Part shown: one piece after another, positions 45,910-56,299 of the stretch | Position numbering within the stretch: the first letter of the stretch is position 1 | How the letters are laid out: the number at the start of each line of letters is the position of its first letter | Assembly: GCF_040958095.1 (NCBI RefSeq) | Contig: NC_091215.1 | Span: 31,622,432-31,686,431 of the forward strand | DNA from: Procambarus clarkii | Lineage: Eukaryota > Arthropoda > Malacostraca > Decapoda > Cambaridae | Direction of reading: 5' to 3' | DNA length: 64,000 bases | Program-made: the position numbers and the translations under genes | The notes under the pieces: generated by a model | Databases searched by the model: none | Seen by the model: the letters and a program-made list of their open reading frames with translations, nothing else | What the model was told of the DNA's origin: nothing

Positions 45910-47262
45910 CGGTCAACTAAGCCCCAGCAGGGTTTCCCAGGGCCCATAGGGGGTTTCCCAGCGCCCGTAAGGGTTTTACTTATGGGAAGCCCAGGCATGG
46001 TGCTGCTAAGCTGGTGGACCCTGAATATCAATAAAGAGGGAGATGGTCTATAAATTTGATCCCTGGGATGTGTACAATCACAGGGCTCTAGCAGAAGATC
46101 ACCAAAATACCCTAGGTGGATTAATAATCAAACAAGGCAGATCCCCCTCTAGGTGAAGCAAACAAAATTAAAAGAAAAGCCCTGCAAAAGAACAAAGCCA
46201 CCAGAAGGAACAGGAACAGCACTGCCGTGTAGGTAAGCGTGCAACGCAGCACCCTGTGCTCCAGTAACACCACCACTTCCTACTCAAGGCCAAACAAAGG
46301 CCACGAAACCCTAGCTGGCCCCAAGGGTGGGAAAGACACTGAGCAGCAAGAACCCCCTATGGAAGTGGAGTCCCGAAGGCTCTAGGAAAGGCAACCCTAA
46401 AACTCAAGGGTAGTACTTACAGGGTGCTTAGGGAAGGAAGCCCTAAGCGCATGCAGTCGCAGTACTCTGATGTTACTCCTGGCCACTGCACCACAAAGAG
46501 CAGAAAACACCACAAAAGCACAATATCTACTAAGAAATCAAGGCCAGAGTTGACAACCACCCCAGAGTGCATCAGTCTACGAACTGAAGTGCGAGTAGCT
46601 GGCACGGGGCTTCCAGTGCTACCTCCTCTCCCTCCCAGAAAGGGGAGGGATGCGTAGGCAAGCTGCATGGCGGCGGTGCATGACATCTGCTTATTTGCTT
46701 GTTTCCTTATATTTTTAGTGGAGTTTTGCCCCTCTGTTTGGTCTTTGGTTGCAATTTCTTACCAGGTGGGGTTTGTTTTATTATGCCTACCTTTCTGGGT
46801 GCCTAATCCTGGTCAATGGCAGACATGGAATGCTCCCAAACACATGGGGGTTTCCACTGCTCCCATTGCTCCATGTGCCTCTTTGAGGGAGCCAGATTCT
46901 GGCTTGTGGTCCCTGGTAGGTAGAACTCCAATTGACTGATGCCCCAGACTAATATTGCGTATATCAGTCTGATAGCTCCAAGGAGCCAGAGGGGCTCACC
47001 ACAGAAAGGATGGCGTTATCCCTCAAGAAGGCTGAGCTACACCCCACACAGACTTCCTTCAGATGTTTTAGAGCTGGAGTCAAGGGGAAAGGAACAGAAG
47101 CAGGGAAGGCATGTCTGCAAGGGAAATGAAGAGGAGGCACAGGCAGAACAAAGGTGGAATTCACCCACATCTCTAATTCTGAGTCCCTAAACACAATAGG
47201 GCCAACTAAGTGCCATTCAAATGAGCACAAAGCCACAAATGCTTAACATAGGCAAATCTAGC

Positions 47263-47557
47263 TCATGCAGCAGCTGCCTGATAAGCTCCTGTTTCAGAAC
47301 CCAGATTAGATAAACTAGAAACTTTGGGTGACCCAAACATCTCAGGACAGAGGATCGTAGATGTCACTGACCCAACAAGCAGCATGGTGAAGGCAGAAAG
47401 AATGATCATCGCCACAGTGCAATGCCCATGAATACCCCTCAAATTTGCAAAGAACAAGAGTGGGTTTGATGGACTGATCCAAGGGGAGGCTTGTCGAAAC
47501 ACTGCAGAATAAATGCCAGGGCCTATAGATAACTAGCCAAACAGGACACCCAGGCAC
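47263..47557 (-). pseudogene. DIRS gag N-terminal remnant (copy H)
   Basis: VLCKFEGYSWALHCGDDHSF then CLHHAACWVSDIYDP reproduces the gag Cys/His cluster, with the second cysteine lost. Confidence 0.6.
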
Positions 47558-48203
47558 TAGGGGGGATGCTCACCAAACAATCAATCAATTCTAGCAGCTA
47601 CAAAATCAGAGCTGCACAGGGCAGCTATGGCATGCCATATGGACAAGTGTATAAACCCCCAGTGAACCCAAACCCAACCAAAAATGAATGCCCCAAAAAA
47701 CCAGCGTTGAATGTAATGAAACGCCATTTTCTGGGTGAGTCCCGGAGGCTCCCCGGAGCTATCCCAGGCTGATATGCTAATGTCAGACTTTGGCATCAGT
47801 CATGTGTATGGAGTTCTTAGGCCTACCGGGGACCACGGCCAGAACCGGGCCCCCTCAGAGAGGCAAGGGGAGCAATGGCCTATAGAAGCCCCCGTGTAGT
47901 TGGAAGCATTCTATGTCTGCCATCGACCGGAACAGGCACCCAGAAAGGTAAGCGCCCCAAAACAAACCCCTATTCTGGTTAAAATTGCTACCTAATACCG
48001 AACTAGTGGATAGAACTCCCCAACCGAAAACAAGCAAATTAGTGTGACGTCACACACTGCCGCGCCGCTGTCTGCGCAGCTCCCCCCTCCCCGGGAGGGG
48101 GAAGGGGGAGCCCCAGACCCCCCGCGCCGGCTACCCACACCTCAGTTCTTGAGGCTGGATGTCAAAAACGCGAAAAACCGCCGACCGGAGGGAGGGAGGG
48201 ATG

Positions 48204-48295
48204 CCGGGGAGCCTCCGGGACTCACCCAGAAAATGGCGTTTCATTACATTCAACGCTGGTTTTCTGGGGGGAGCCCCGTCGGCTCCCCGGAGCTA
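48204..48295. other. Internal complementary region (ICR) of DIRS copy B
   Basis: 92 bp: complement of the left terminus (CACCCAGAAAATGGCGTTTC through AACGCTGG) directly followed by complement of the right terminus (TTTCTGGGGGGAGCCCCG through GGAGCTA). The matches to the actual ends of the element appear perfect or nearly so by eye. Confidence 0.9.
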
Positions 48296-48351
48296 ACTAC
48301 CCACAGACAGAAAAAGAGGGACTTACCCGGGAGGCGGTCGTCGCTCACCCC

Positions 48352-48822
48352 TCAACTCGAAGCCGAGACAACTGGCTGCAACCGCCGACCCAAAGCAACA
48401 CAGGCCCGACGAGGGCCAGGGACATTCACAAGGTAACGAGCAGCCAGGACCCTGTTCGACCGCCAAAATCCCCGCGCCCAAATATCAGACCAAGACATAT
48501 TCCCAAAGACGGCAGCAAGAGCCGCGAACTTACGAACGTCATGGGCACGGGGATAGACCGCAGGCTGGCTAGACCTAATAACCCTGCGGACGACCTGAGA
48601 GACCCGAACCCGCGAACAGGGAAGAAGGGAAACCGGATCAACCCACAGCGCGTCCCCGGACACAGAAGCTGTGGCGCGCAAATAACGGCGAAGCGCCGCT
48701 AATAGCATCAGCCTCAAGAACTGAGGTGTGGGTAGCCGGCGCGGGGGGTCTGGGGCTCCCCCTTCCCCCTCCCGGGGAGGGGGGAGCTGCGCAGACAGCG
48801 GCGCGGCAGTGTGTGACGTCAC
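48352..48822 (-). pseudogene. Recombinase C-terminus fused in frame to the ITR (copy B)
   Basis: An open frame of 156 codons starts in the right ITR (GTG, no ATG) and crosses the deletion point near 48709 into recombinase sequence. It contains ALWVDPVSLLPCSRVRVSQV, PRAHDVRKFAALAAVFGNMS and RGFWRSNRVLAARYLVNVPG. The HDVR box, the second-box W-R-S and the candidate catalytic Tyr (ARYLVNV) are intact. The N-terminal two thirds of the enzyme are missing, so activity is unlikely. Confidence 0.7.
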
Positions 48823-50554
48823 ACTAATTTGCTTGTTTTCGGTTGGGGAGTTCTATCCACTAGTTCGGTATTAGGTAGCAATTTTAACCAGAATAGGGGT
48901 TTGTTTTGGGGCGCTTACCTTTCTGGGTGCCTGTTCCGGTCGATGGCAGACATAGAATGCTTCCAACTACACGGGGGCTTCTATAGGCCATTGCTCCCCT
49001 TGCCTCTCTGAGGGGGCCCGGTTCTGGCCGTGGTCCCCGGTAGGCCTAAGAACTCCATACACATGACTGATGCCAAAGTCTGACATTAGCATATCAGCCT
49101 GGGATAGCTCCGGGGAGCCGACGGGGCTCCCCCCAGAAATGAATGAATTTAAGCCCTATGGGCTTAAATAGAGGTGCCAAAGACTCTTGAAATACCCGAA
49201 GTAAGGTCTCCACTCTGGTGGACTAGCATTCGAAAGGGGTGAATGCCCGAACACACCAGAGAAGTAACTCTGTCAATGCAGGGGAAATGCTTCTGATGGC
49301 AACTTAGAAGCACTACAGTGGTGTACATAGCACTGCATCAACAACAGAATTGACTTTGGAGGGTTGGCAGTCTTGGGCTCTGGGCTGCCTAGTGGTGGTT
49401 ATCAGTACTAATGGGTTTAAAATAGTTTCGGTTATCGTTGTTTTGAATTGTTTCGAGAGCTGTTTGGCAGTTTCGAAGCTTTGTTTTCTGTGACCCTTGC
49501 AGTTGTCTGCAATGCTTTGCTGACTTTCTAGATGCTTTCCCAGTGGAGTCGTGGAATGTCACTTGCCCTCTGCGCCACTGTGAGAGGGAGAGGGGATGGG
49601 GGGAGGGGGTGCCAGGTTCTGGTCCTGGTACCTGGTAGCCAAACAAAACTTCTGAGACTGATGTAACCTAGTAGCTAGGAGCAATCTCAGTGAGAAAATA
49701 GCTTCAGGGATCCACTGAGGGGCTCTCCCAGAAATAAAGCATTAATTGTAATGAAATTGTCCTTTCTAGCTAGCACCTCAATAGCTTCGCTTAGCTTATG
49801 TCACACCGGCATGGTAAGAACATCATGAATAACCCAGCCTCCTGTTGATTAGCCCAATCCATGTAACAAAGCAAGGACCTCATAGGGATCATAGATGAAC
49901 CCACAACAATAGTGAATTGCCCACAAAAAAAATCCTTGCAAACACACAAAGTAACGGTCCCTATGATTCCCTTGTTACAATGTGTAATAAAGTTGGTAAA
50001 TCTTGTTTTAAAGTTTTTATGGCGTATTAGAACGTAGTTACAACGTGCTATATTGGTTGTTACAATTGTTAGAAGGTGTTAAACCTTGTTTGTACATTGT
50101 AGCAACGTCGTAGTTTCGTTGTGTGTTTGACGGAATAAGAGGCACATAACACCGAACTTCTCTGAGGAATGTTTGGCAACACCAAATCACCAAGCAAACT
50201 CTGAACAACCTAATTACCCACTAATATGATTACCCTCGACAAATACCAGGTGGCAGTCAAATCTGCCGAGATAGCCACTCCAGTTTCAAGCCCAAGTAAA
50301 CTCTGCTAACATGAGAAAGACTGGGAACGCACGATGATAATGGGGAGCTCCCAAGGTGTTGCCCAGAAAGAGGTGTTTCATTATATGCAATGCTTTATTT
50401 CTGGGCTTGTTTTTTATTTCTTTATTACTGTACTTCCTCCCCACGGTTCCTCAAAGATTCAATACCTTTACATTTGAAACTAGTCTCAGAAGGAGGAAAC
50501 AACAGAATTATGACAACAGAAAAAAAGTACATACATATGTGCTTTTTGTAAGCT

Positions 50555-50820
50555 GCAAAGGAGCAATGGTTTCAAGCTCAACAAGCCACAATGTAGGACT
50601 GAGAACAGGAGATGCTTTTTCACCCACAGGGTTATTAACCATAAAACCGCCTATCCGCCAAGGCCATAACTGCCAAAACTGTGTTGAGTTTTAAAATATA
50701 CCTGGAAAAAACATCAAGGCAAATGGGGGAGGGGGGACCTCCGACAAGCAGCCAGCTTCCTGTCCTCGTCAAGGTAACTAGGGTTAGTGGCCCTCAGGTA
50801 AATCAGGTAAATATGACAAC
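50555..50820 (+). mobile_element. LINE 3' end fragment, family 2
   Basis: GGAGCAATGGTTTCAAGCTC, AGGACTGAGAACAGGAGATG and CCTCAGGTAAATCAGGTAAA match 7.34-7.69 kb and 27.57 kb. The translation GAMVSSSTSHNVGLRTGDAF is the RT C-terminal tail. Confidence 0.65.
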
Positions 50821-50871
50821 AGTAGCCATAACCGCATGAAGATGAGGAGTCACAATAACGTGGCAGAAATG

Positions 50872-51009
50872 TGTTGACCAAACCACACACTAGAAAATGA
50901 AGGGACAACAACGTTTCAGTCCGTCCTGGACACAATCAACTTGAGAATGGTCCAGGACAGACCGAAACGTCGTCGTCTCTTCCCTTTCTAGTGTGTGGTT
51001 TGGTCAACA
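50872..51009. repeat. 138-bp near-perfect palindromic repeat
   Basis: Left arm starts TGTTGACCAAACCACACACT and right arm ends AGTGTGTGGTTTGGTCAACA; the arms pair over almost 65 bp each with few mismatches around a short centre near 50940. The flanking GAGTCACAATAACGTGGCAG and the arms recur singly at 1300-1395 and 25805-25910. Confidence 0.85.
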
Positions 51010-51125
51010 TAACCACATAATACAAGTACAGGTGATGATGAACATCAAATACTGGTCATGTGGCCCAGCACCACACACCATCATCAGAGATGAAGATCTG
51101 GTAGATAGTGGATTGTAGCACCCTA

Positions 51126-51311
51126 TTATAATACCAAAACTGTATACAGTATTTTACTTAAGACATGGGCCCTCAGATAAACACTGGGTTGGCCGAGTTT
51201 GACCACCCATTGAATAATTTGAGAGCCAAGCCAGAATATAAGGCAATGTGAAGCAGGACTGAGGAACAGGGTATTAGAAGGAGATACCCTCATACTCTGC
51301 AAATAAACCAC
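51126..51311 (-). pseudogene. DIRS recombinase C-terminal remnant (copy G)
   Basis: QIIQWVVKLGQPSVYLRAHV corresponds to QVVRRVIRSSQPAVYPRAHD of copy B; the R of HxxR is replaced and the frame decays after about 60 residues. Confidence 0.6.
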
Positions 51312-51339
51312 ACAATCACCGCAGGACTCGCCTCAAGCT

Positions 51340-51650
51340 ACTCTACTGCCCCCCATCAGGAAGAAAGCATCAGTAAAGGGCCAGGCAATGAAACTGAGGA
51401 TATGGCAGGGTACATTTACAGAAGAAAATAACAAAGAAGTGTGTGAGGAATTCAACAGAAGATTCCAATAAGTCTTCTTAATAGAGCAAATAAATTGACC
51501 GAGTTGTGAATAATGGTGTTGAGTCAAGAAGCACAAGGATTTTGAAATTACCAGAGATAAATTAAGGAGGTACTTGCTAGTACCTTCTGGTATAGGAGGG
51601 ACATAACTAATACCATGAGACCAGACAGGATCTCACTCTGAATACTGAGT
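51340..51650 (+). pseudogene. LINE ORF2 fragment, different family from 15 kb
   Basis: FTEENNKEVCEEFNRRFQ is the equivalent of FTENEKEMCETLNEKFQSVF in the intact LINE (residues 422-441), followed by stops and a decayed DQTGSHSEY-type segment where AGPDGVS is expected. It separates the two parts of the copy G recombinase. Confidence 0.5.
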
Positions 51651-51651
51651 T

Positions 51652-51786
51652 AGAGAGCTGAAATGCCACATTGTCATCCACACTTGCATGGAAATAAACA
51701 TTCCATTCATCTGGGCTCTAGGAGACTCGAACTGCAGACCCCACGCATGTGTGGCCGAGGCTCCATCGATTGAGCTATTGAGTAGT
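51652..51786 (-). repeat. tRNA-derived SINE
   Basis: On the minus strand AATAGCTCAATCGATGGAGC (A box) and GCAGTTCGAGTCTCC (B box GTTCGAGTC exact) stand about 35 bp apart, followed by a non-tRNA body. Internal RNA polymerase III promoter of a SINE rather than a tRNA gene: the cloverleaf does not close. Confidence 0.7.
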
Positions 51787-51789
51787 CTT

Positions 51790-52288
51790 AATAAGGAAAG
51801 TTTCCAGAAGCAACATCTTGCTGATGTCAACAGAAACAGAGCCTTGGAAAAACAATCTTGAACCGAAGGGGCCACAACAAACTGAGGAGGAGAGAGAAAA
51901 GAGAACACCCGGTCCAAGGACCAAGATGGCTCAGGCAGGTGCATGACAAGGCCGGAGGTGAAACAAAGCACGAGAAAGCATATGGAACAGGGTGGAAGTG
52001 ACATCCACCCCGGAAGCAAACTGGAGCGGCTCCGCTCTGCCAATGCCGTATGATAAGAAGCGACAGTATTCAGCATAAGATGATCGTCCTGAAATAGCCA
52101 AGAAAGAAAGGACAGGACAACCCGAACAGAAACAGAAGAAACCTACGAAGAGAGAGGAAATGGCAAAAGGAACGGCAAGAGACATCATACTGTCGCCGAG
52201 ACGAAAACCGCAGGTGGGACACCATGAATGAAGCCACCTTATCACCATATAAGTGGTGATACACACACGTGTCAAAAAGACCAGACAT
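51790..52288 (-). pseudogene. DIRS recombinase N-terminal and central part (copy G)
   Basis: In successive frames: VYHHLYGDKVASFMVSHLRF and SSRRQYDVSCRSFCHFLSLR (SAM-like N-terminal domain), then AEPLQFASGVDVTSTLFHML and LPEPSWSLDRVFSFLS, then APSVQDCFSKALFLLTSA (start of the catalytic domain). The SINE lies at its broken end. At least two frameshifts. Confidence 0.7.
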
Positions 52289-52565
52289 AAAGAGTAGAGG
52301 AGTAGATCAAACCAGCCAGGTATTGGATCGGCCTAATCTGCTGGAAGAGGCAGAGCTGCGGAAAATGCCCTGGGTACAGACACCGAGCAAGCAGCGCTTG
52401 ACACCAAGGCTGGGCCGGCCACCAAGAAGCAACAAGGAGAACACCCCAAACAATAGGATTCCAACCGAGCCAGAACCCGAAGCAACAGCTGGACCAGGTG
52501 GAAGAGGTACAGGTAATCCCAGAGAACCATCAGATGAGCCACTTGAAGCGACCAGCCCCAAAGTG

Positions 52566-52695
52566 CCAAAATAAGATATTTTATTCATGTAAAGGTACAT
52601 ACATTAAAAATGAGTTACAAACATAATGTCAAATTAATATATAGAGCTAGTACATACAATGCCTGAAACCACTAATACGCAGAGCATTTTGCCCA
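52566..52695 (-). repeat. Dispersed repeat, copy 3
   Basis: TTTATTCATGTAAAGGTACA and GAGCTAGTACATACAATGCC match 24498-24610. Inserted in the DIRS copy G linker. Confidence 0.65.
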
Positions 52696-52696
52696 A

Positions 52697-52785
52697 AATG
52701 GGGTTGCCTTTCAGGGTTGCCTTTCGGGTTGCCTTTTGGGCAACCCATTGCCCGAAAGAGGTTGCCTTTCGGGCAACCAAGGACC
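52697..52785. repeat. GGTTGCC/GGCAACC clustered inverted repeats
   Basis: Four direct copies of GGTTGCCTTTYGGG alternate with GGGCAACC, giving several overlapping hairpins such as GGTTGCCTTTCGGGCAACC. It lies at the junction between the dispersed repeat and DIRS RNase H2. Confidence 0.8.
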
Positions 52786-52869
52786 GAAGAGACCCCCCAT
52801 GGGTCAGACAATGAACCATAGGGGTGCAGTCTGAATGGAGCCTGATCGTAGAGCCCCAAGCAAGCCAAA

Positions 52870-53224
52870 TCCGCCTTGGCGAAAGAGACACAGCCGCGAA
52901 CTTCCGCACCGTGCTATGAGCCCGATGGAAAGACGGAGCCCACCGCCCCAGCCGGGCTCAGCGAGCACCGGTCACAAAGCCTCAACTGAGGGATGGCGCA
53001 TCCATGTAGACATCAAGCGAGGGCTCCGGAAGGTGCCAAGGCACCGAATCCAGAAAACCCAAAGAGGAAGCCGGCGAAACAGCAACTGACACAAGGTCTA
53101 TGAGGCACGTATCCAGCGGTCGCGAGAGAGGCAAAAGGGATGGCCCCGAAAGAACCAGAACAGGTGCCAAAGCCAGACCCGATCCAGCAGGTAAATCAGC
53201 ACGGCCAAGTGCAGGCTCCTGCAC
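52870..53224 (-). pseudogene. DIRS RNase H, second copy (copy G)
   Basis: LVSVAVSPASSLGFLDSVPW and HLPEPSLDVYMDAPSLS align with the upstream RNase H (FLGFVPWCLPEPLLDVFTDR). The acidic TDAS position reads YMDAPS. Continuation to about 52870 in another frame (SGSPLRLH-type end). Frameshifted. Confidence 0.6.
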
Positions 53225-53479
53225 AACAGCTCACGCAACTGCCAAGGGACCTGGAACCCGGGACCCTCCTCAAGAACAGCAGAAGGTGGTACTGCAGCCG
53301 CAGCCATGACTCAGGAGGGAGAGACATGGGCACAGTCCAAAAGTCCCAAACAAGGCTCATCCTAGTCTGAACCTGGGACGGAAAAAATACAACTTCACCA
53401 GTTCACGAGGAACCCGAGCTGGGAAAGAACCACACCCCTGGCGAGTAGACAAACAGACTAACTGGGAGCCCACACCAAT

Positions 53480-53863
53480 CAGTCGTTGAGGTAGGCCAAA
53501 ACTCGAATACCTAGCAGATGTCGAAGGGCCACCACAACCCAGGAAAGATGCTTGAAAATGCTAGGTGCCAGATTCAAGCCAAAAGGAAGGTAAAGAAAGT
53601 GGTAAGCTTGTCGCCCCACCATGCAACCAAACCAGTCCCGGAACCCCGGATGAATTGGGACATTCTAAGATGCGTTCCAGAGGTCCAGGGAGACCAACCA
53701 ACAACCTGGCTCCTAAAGAAGCTGGACCTGGGACAGAGAGGTCACCCAAAAGGAGGGGGCAAGGAATCCAGTGGTTCAGACAAGACAAATCCAGAATTAA
53801 CCGAAGTCCCGCACAGTCCCATTTCAGCATTGGAAACAAGCGGGAACCCACTTGAGGGACAAG
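53480..53863 (-). pseudogene. DIRS reverse transcriptase, second copy (copy G)
   Basis: WDCAGLRLILDLSCLNHWIP is the N-terminal RT motif, and a shifted frame near 53500 gives LGIRVLAYLND followed by a stop where the upstream copy has LAYLDDWLV. The catalytic Asp pair is therefore changed to Asn-Asp. Preceded by EWVHLGVVETTL, which is also found before RT1 (MWVHLDVIVPP), so this unit is a duplicate. Confidence 0.7.
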
Positions 53864-54075
53864 GTCGTTTCAACCACACCCAGGTGCACCCACTCCAAGA
53901 TGACTCGACAGAGGTGCAGGGCAAAAAGCCTGCCCCACCAGCCCCGAGACATGAAACGCACAGCCAGCCAAACCCAGAGGATCCAGCTGACGAGCCACTC
54001 GAAGGGACCAACCCCAAAAGTCGAGGACCTAAGAGAATCCCCGTGGTTCCGGCAATGAACCAATGAAAAACAGTT

Positions 54076-54360
54076 CTAATGGAGCCGGATGGGAGAGCCC
54101 CGAGTGACCTGAACCCTCCGAAGTGCAAACCATACAGCCACGAACTCCTGAACCGTGCTGTGAGCCCGACGAATGGACGGATTCCACCATCCCCGGCCGG
54201 CTTGATGAGCACTGGCCACAAAGCCCCAGCCAAGAGATGACCTGTCCGTGAACACATCGAGCAAAGGCTCGGGGAGGCACCAAGGCACGAAACCCAAAAA
54301 CCCCAAAGAGGAAGCCAGTGATGCAGCACCAACACAAGATCCCCCAGAGGATGAACCCAA
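54076..54360 (-). pseudogene. DIRS RNase H, first copy (copy G)
   Basis: The domain removes RNA from the RNA-DNA hybrid. LLDVFTDRSSLGWGFVASAH, GRGWWNPSIRRAHSTVQEFV and AVWFALRRVQV follow the family order (TDxSxxGWG, xxWN/S, hinge, E-F-x-A-V, AL). TDAS is changed to TDRS. It is open over 95 codons in the same strand as RT1. Confidence 0.8.
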
Positions 54361-54718
54361 CGATTGGAAGAGAGGCGGAAGGGGAGTCCCCGAAGGAACC
54401 GAACAGATGCCAAAGCCAAACCCGACCTGACGGGCAGACCAGCACTGCGTAGTTCAGACTCCCACACAACTACTCGAGCAGCCTCCGAGTGACCCAGGAC
54501 CCCCCCCTCATAAGCTGCCGAAGGCGGGACCACAGCCACAGCAACGCTTCTAGAGGGAAAGACAAAGAGGCGGTCCAAGAGTCCTAAACAAGACCCAGCC
54601 AGGACCGAACCCAGGATGGAACCAGATGGAGTGGCCTCCAGATCACCAGCAATCCGAACCCTTGCAATCTCGAAAGAACCACACACTTGGCGAGCAGGCA
54701 AGCGGACCAACTGGGAGC

Positions 54719-55155
54719 CTACACCAGCCAGTCGTCGAGGTAGGCCAGAAACCGAATCCCGAGCAGACGCAGACAGGACACCAAGATCCGGTAAAGATGA
54801 GTAAATACACTAAGTGCCAATGACAAACTAGGGAAGGCAACAAAAGCGGCAAGCCTGAAGCCCCACCACCAACTGTGCCAGTCCCGGAACCCTGGAGAGA
54901 AATGTGCCAAGAAGTGATCCGGAGGTCTAGGGACACCATCCAGGCACCCGGCCTCAACAGTCTTCCGAAGAGTACAAAGGATCCAGGGAACAGACTGCAT
55001 AAGTGCAGAAGAACTGCAAGGCTCATGTCTGCACTAGAACAGGTGGGAACCTCAGAAGGATGGGGCGGAACGATCACATCCAAATGCACCCACATCAAGA
55101 TGACATGACGAAGTGCAGGGGAAGAAGCCCACCCCGCCAGCCCCGAACCCCCCAA
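54719..55155 (-). pseudogene. DIRS reverse transcriptase, first copy (copy G)
   Basis: Synthesises element DNA from RNA. Fragments in successive frames give LLRPGAWMVSLDLRITSWHI (motif with the first catalytic Asp, SLDL) and FTHLYRILVSCLRLLGIRFL ending in AYLDDWLV (second and third catalytic Asp; AYLDDWLV is the hallmark of DIRS-type RT). Frameshifts between these blocks break the gene. RNase H1 follows. Confidence 0.85.
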
Positions 55156-55267
55156 AGGGGGTAGAAGCTGCCCAATGCCACCAGAGGCACGGAAGTTAAC
55201 TACAAGCGAGAGCTAACAGAGCAAGCTGCTCCCCCCATTGCCCCATCAACAGCGAAGGGAACAGAAC

Positions 55268-55640
<373 letters not shown>

Positions 55641-55994
55641 ACAAAATGTATAAAAACATACATACATGCATGTAAATAAAATTGAAAAAATAAAATAAAG
55701 AAAAGAAAAGACAAACCACTGACCGGTGGGCAGAGAGCACCACACCGGCCAGATGAAGAAGGCACTAAGAGCACAAAAACAGCACCAAAAGGCCCACCTC
55801 GACAAAAACCCAAGGCCCGTGCACAACCACAACACGTGCCAAGACCCAAAAAGATCAGCCTGCATGCCACAGCAAGACTCCGGAACCCCAGAAGGCAGAA
55901 CCGGGTCACAAACGAGGTAACAAAAGCCCCCTGAACCAACAAAGGGGGCCCAAGAGGAAGACACCTCCGGAACGAAACAAAAGAACCCAAAGGA

Positions 55995-56062
55995 ACCCGG
56001 AATCGAACCTGGGGGAGCCCAAACTACCACATTTGCTGGTGGAATTACACCACAGCAGGGCA
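55995..56062 (-). repeat. tRNA-like SINE head or tRNA pseudogene
   Basis: Minus strand: GTGGTGTAATTCCACC (D-arm/A-box-like) and CCAGGTTCGATTCCGGG (T-arm, B box GGTTCGATTCC exact). The acceptor stem does not close and the T-stem has one mismatch, so a working tRNA is unlikely. Confidence 0.45.
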
Positions 56063-56299
56063 ATGCACAGCACCAAGACAGAACCCCAGGGAAACAGCCA
56101 AAACAGACCGAAAACCTGGGGACAAGGTGTGGGAGCATGCCTAAACAGATAGGAACACTGAGCCCAAACCCTAGGGCACAGACCCAAAACAGACAGAAAA
56201 CGCAAAAACCGGTGTAAAAGCCAACACCCAAGCGTTCCCAGAGGAACAGAAGACGGACATAAAACCCCAGAAAAGCAAAGAAATGGCAACTGGAGGCTA

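Larger units (their letters stand above)
41730..47007 (-). mobile_element. DIRS-like copy F, interrupted by a satellite array
   Basis: Left end TGTTCAATGTAATGAAAAGC at 41733; right end GGGGCTCACCACAGAAA at 47007, with a right ITR from about 46670 (TACCTTTCTGGGTGCC, GTCCCTGGTAGG). On the minus strand, from right to left: 5' region, gag (45909-45674 and 44920-44600), the start of RNase H (44594-44403), then about 1.8 kb of tandem repeats, then the recombinase C-terminus (42540-42370) and the left ITR. RT is absent. Confidence 0.65.
47701..49139 (-). mobile_element. Compact DIRS1-like element (copy B) with intact ITRs and ICR
   Basis: The best-preserved DIRS copy, 1.44 kb. Left end CCAGCGTTGAATGTAATGAA at 47701, right end GGGGCTCCCCCCAGAAA at 49139. 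ITR arms of about 410 bp (47749-48158 and 48709-49117) are nearly identical in opposite orientation, including the same 60-codon frame. The ICR lies at 48204-48295. The interior keeps only the recombinase C-terminus (48352-48700). gag, RT and RNase H are gone, so it depends on proteins from elsewhere. High ITR identity suggests recent activity. Confidence 0.9.
47008..49733 (-). mobile_element. Older DIRS-like copy H, with copy B nested in it
   Basis: Left part 47040-47690 has a gag N-terminal remnant. Sequence resumes at 49140 with DIRS 5' region and a right ITR (49430-49733: GGGTGCCAGGTTCTGG, CTGGTACCTGGTAG, GGGGCTCTCCCAGAAA). Copy B (47701-49139) sits between, so it inserted into H. The left end of H is not identified. 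Confidence 0.55.

Noticed and set aside
47701-48262. A 560-bp unit with 55-bp terminal inverted repeats, at first sight a DNA-transposon MITE (also 19656-20220)
   Set aside because: The right repeat is followed in both copies by the complement of the far DIRS end and then recombinase, so it is the ICR of a DIRS element and not a transposon terminus.
51700-51786. tRNA gene on the minus strand
   Set aside because: A and B boxes are present but the acceptor stem cannot pair and a non-tRNA body follows; a SINE explains it.
53742-54710. Uninterrupted 322-codon minus-strand frame across the DIRS RT-RNase H region
   Set aside because: It is in the wrong frame for the RT and RNase H motifs; GC-rich DNA keeps it open.
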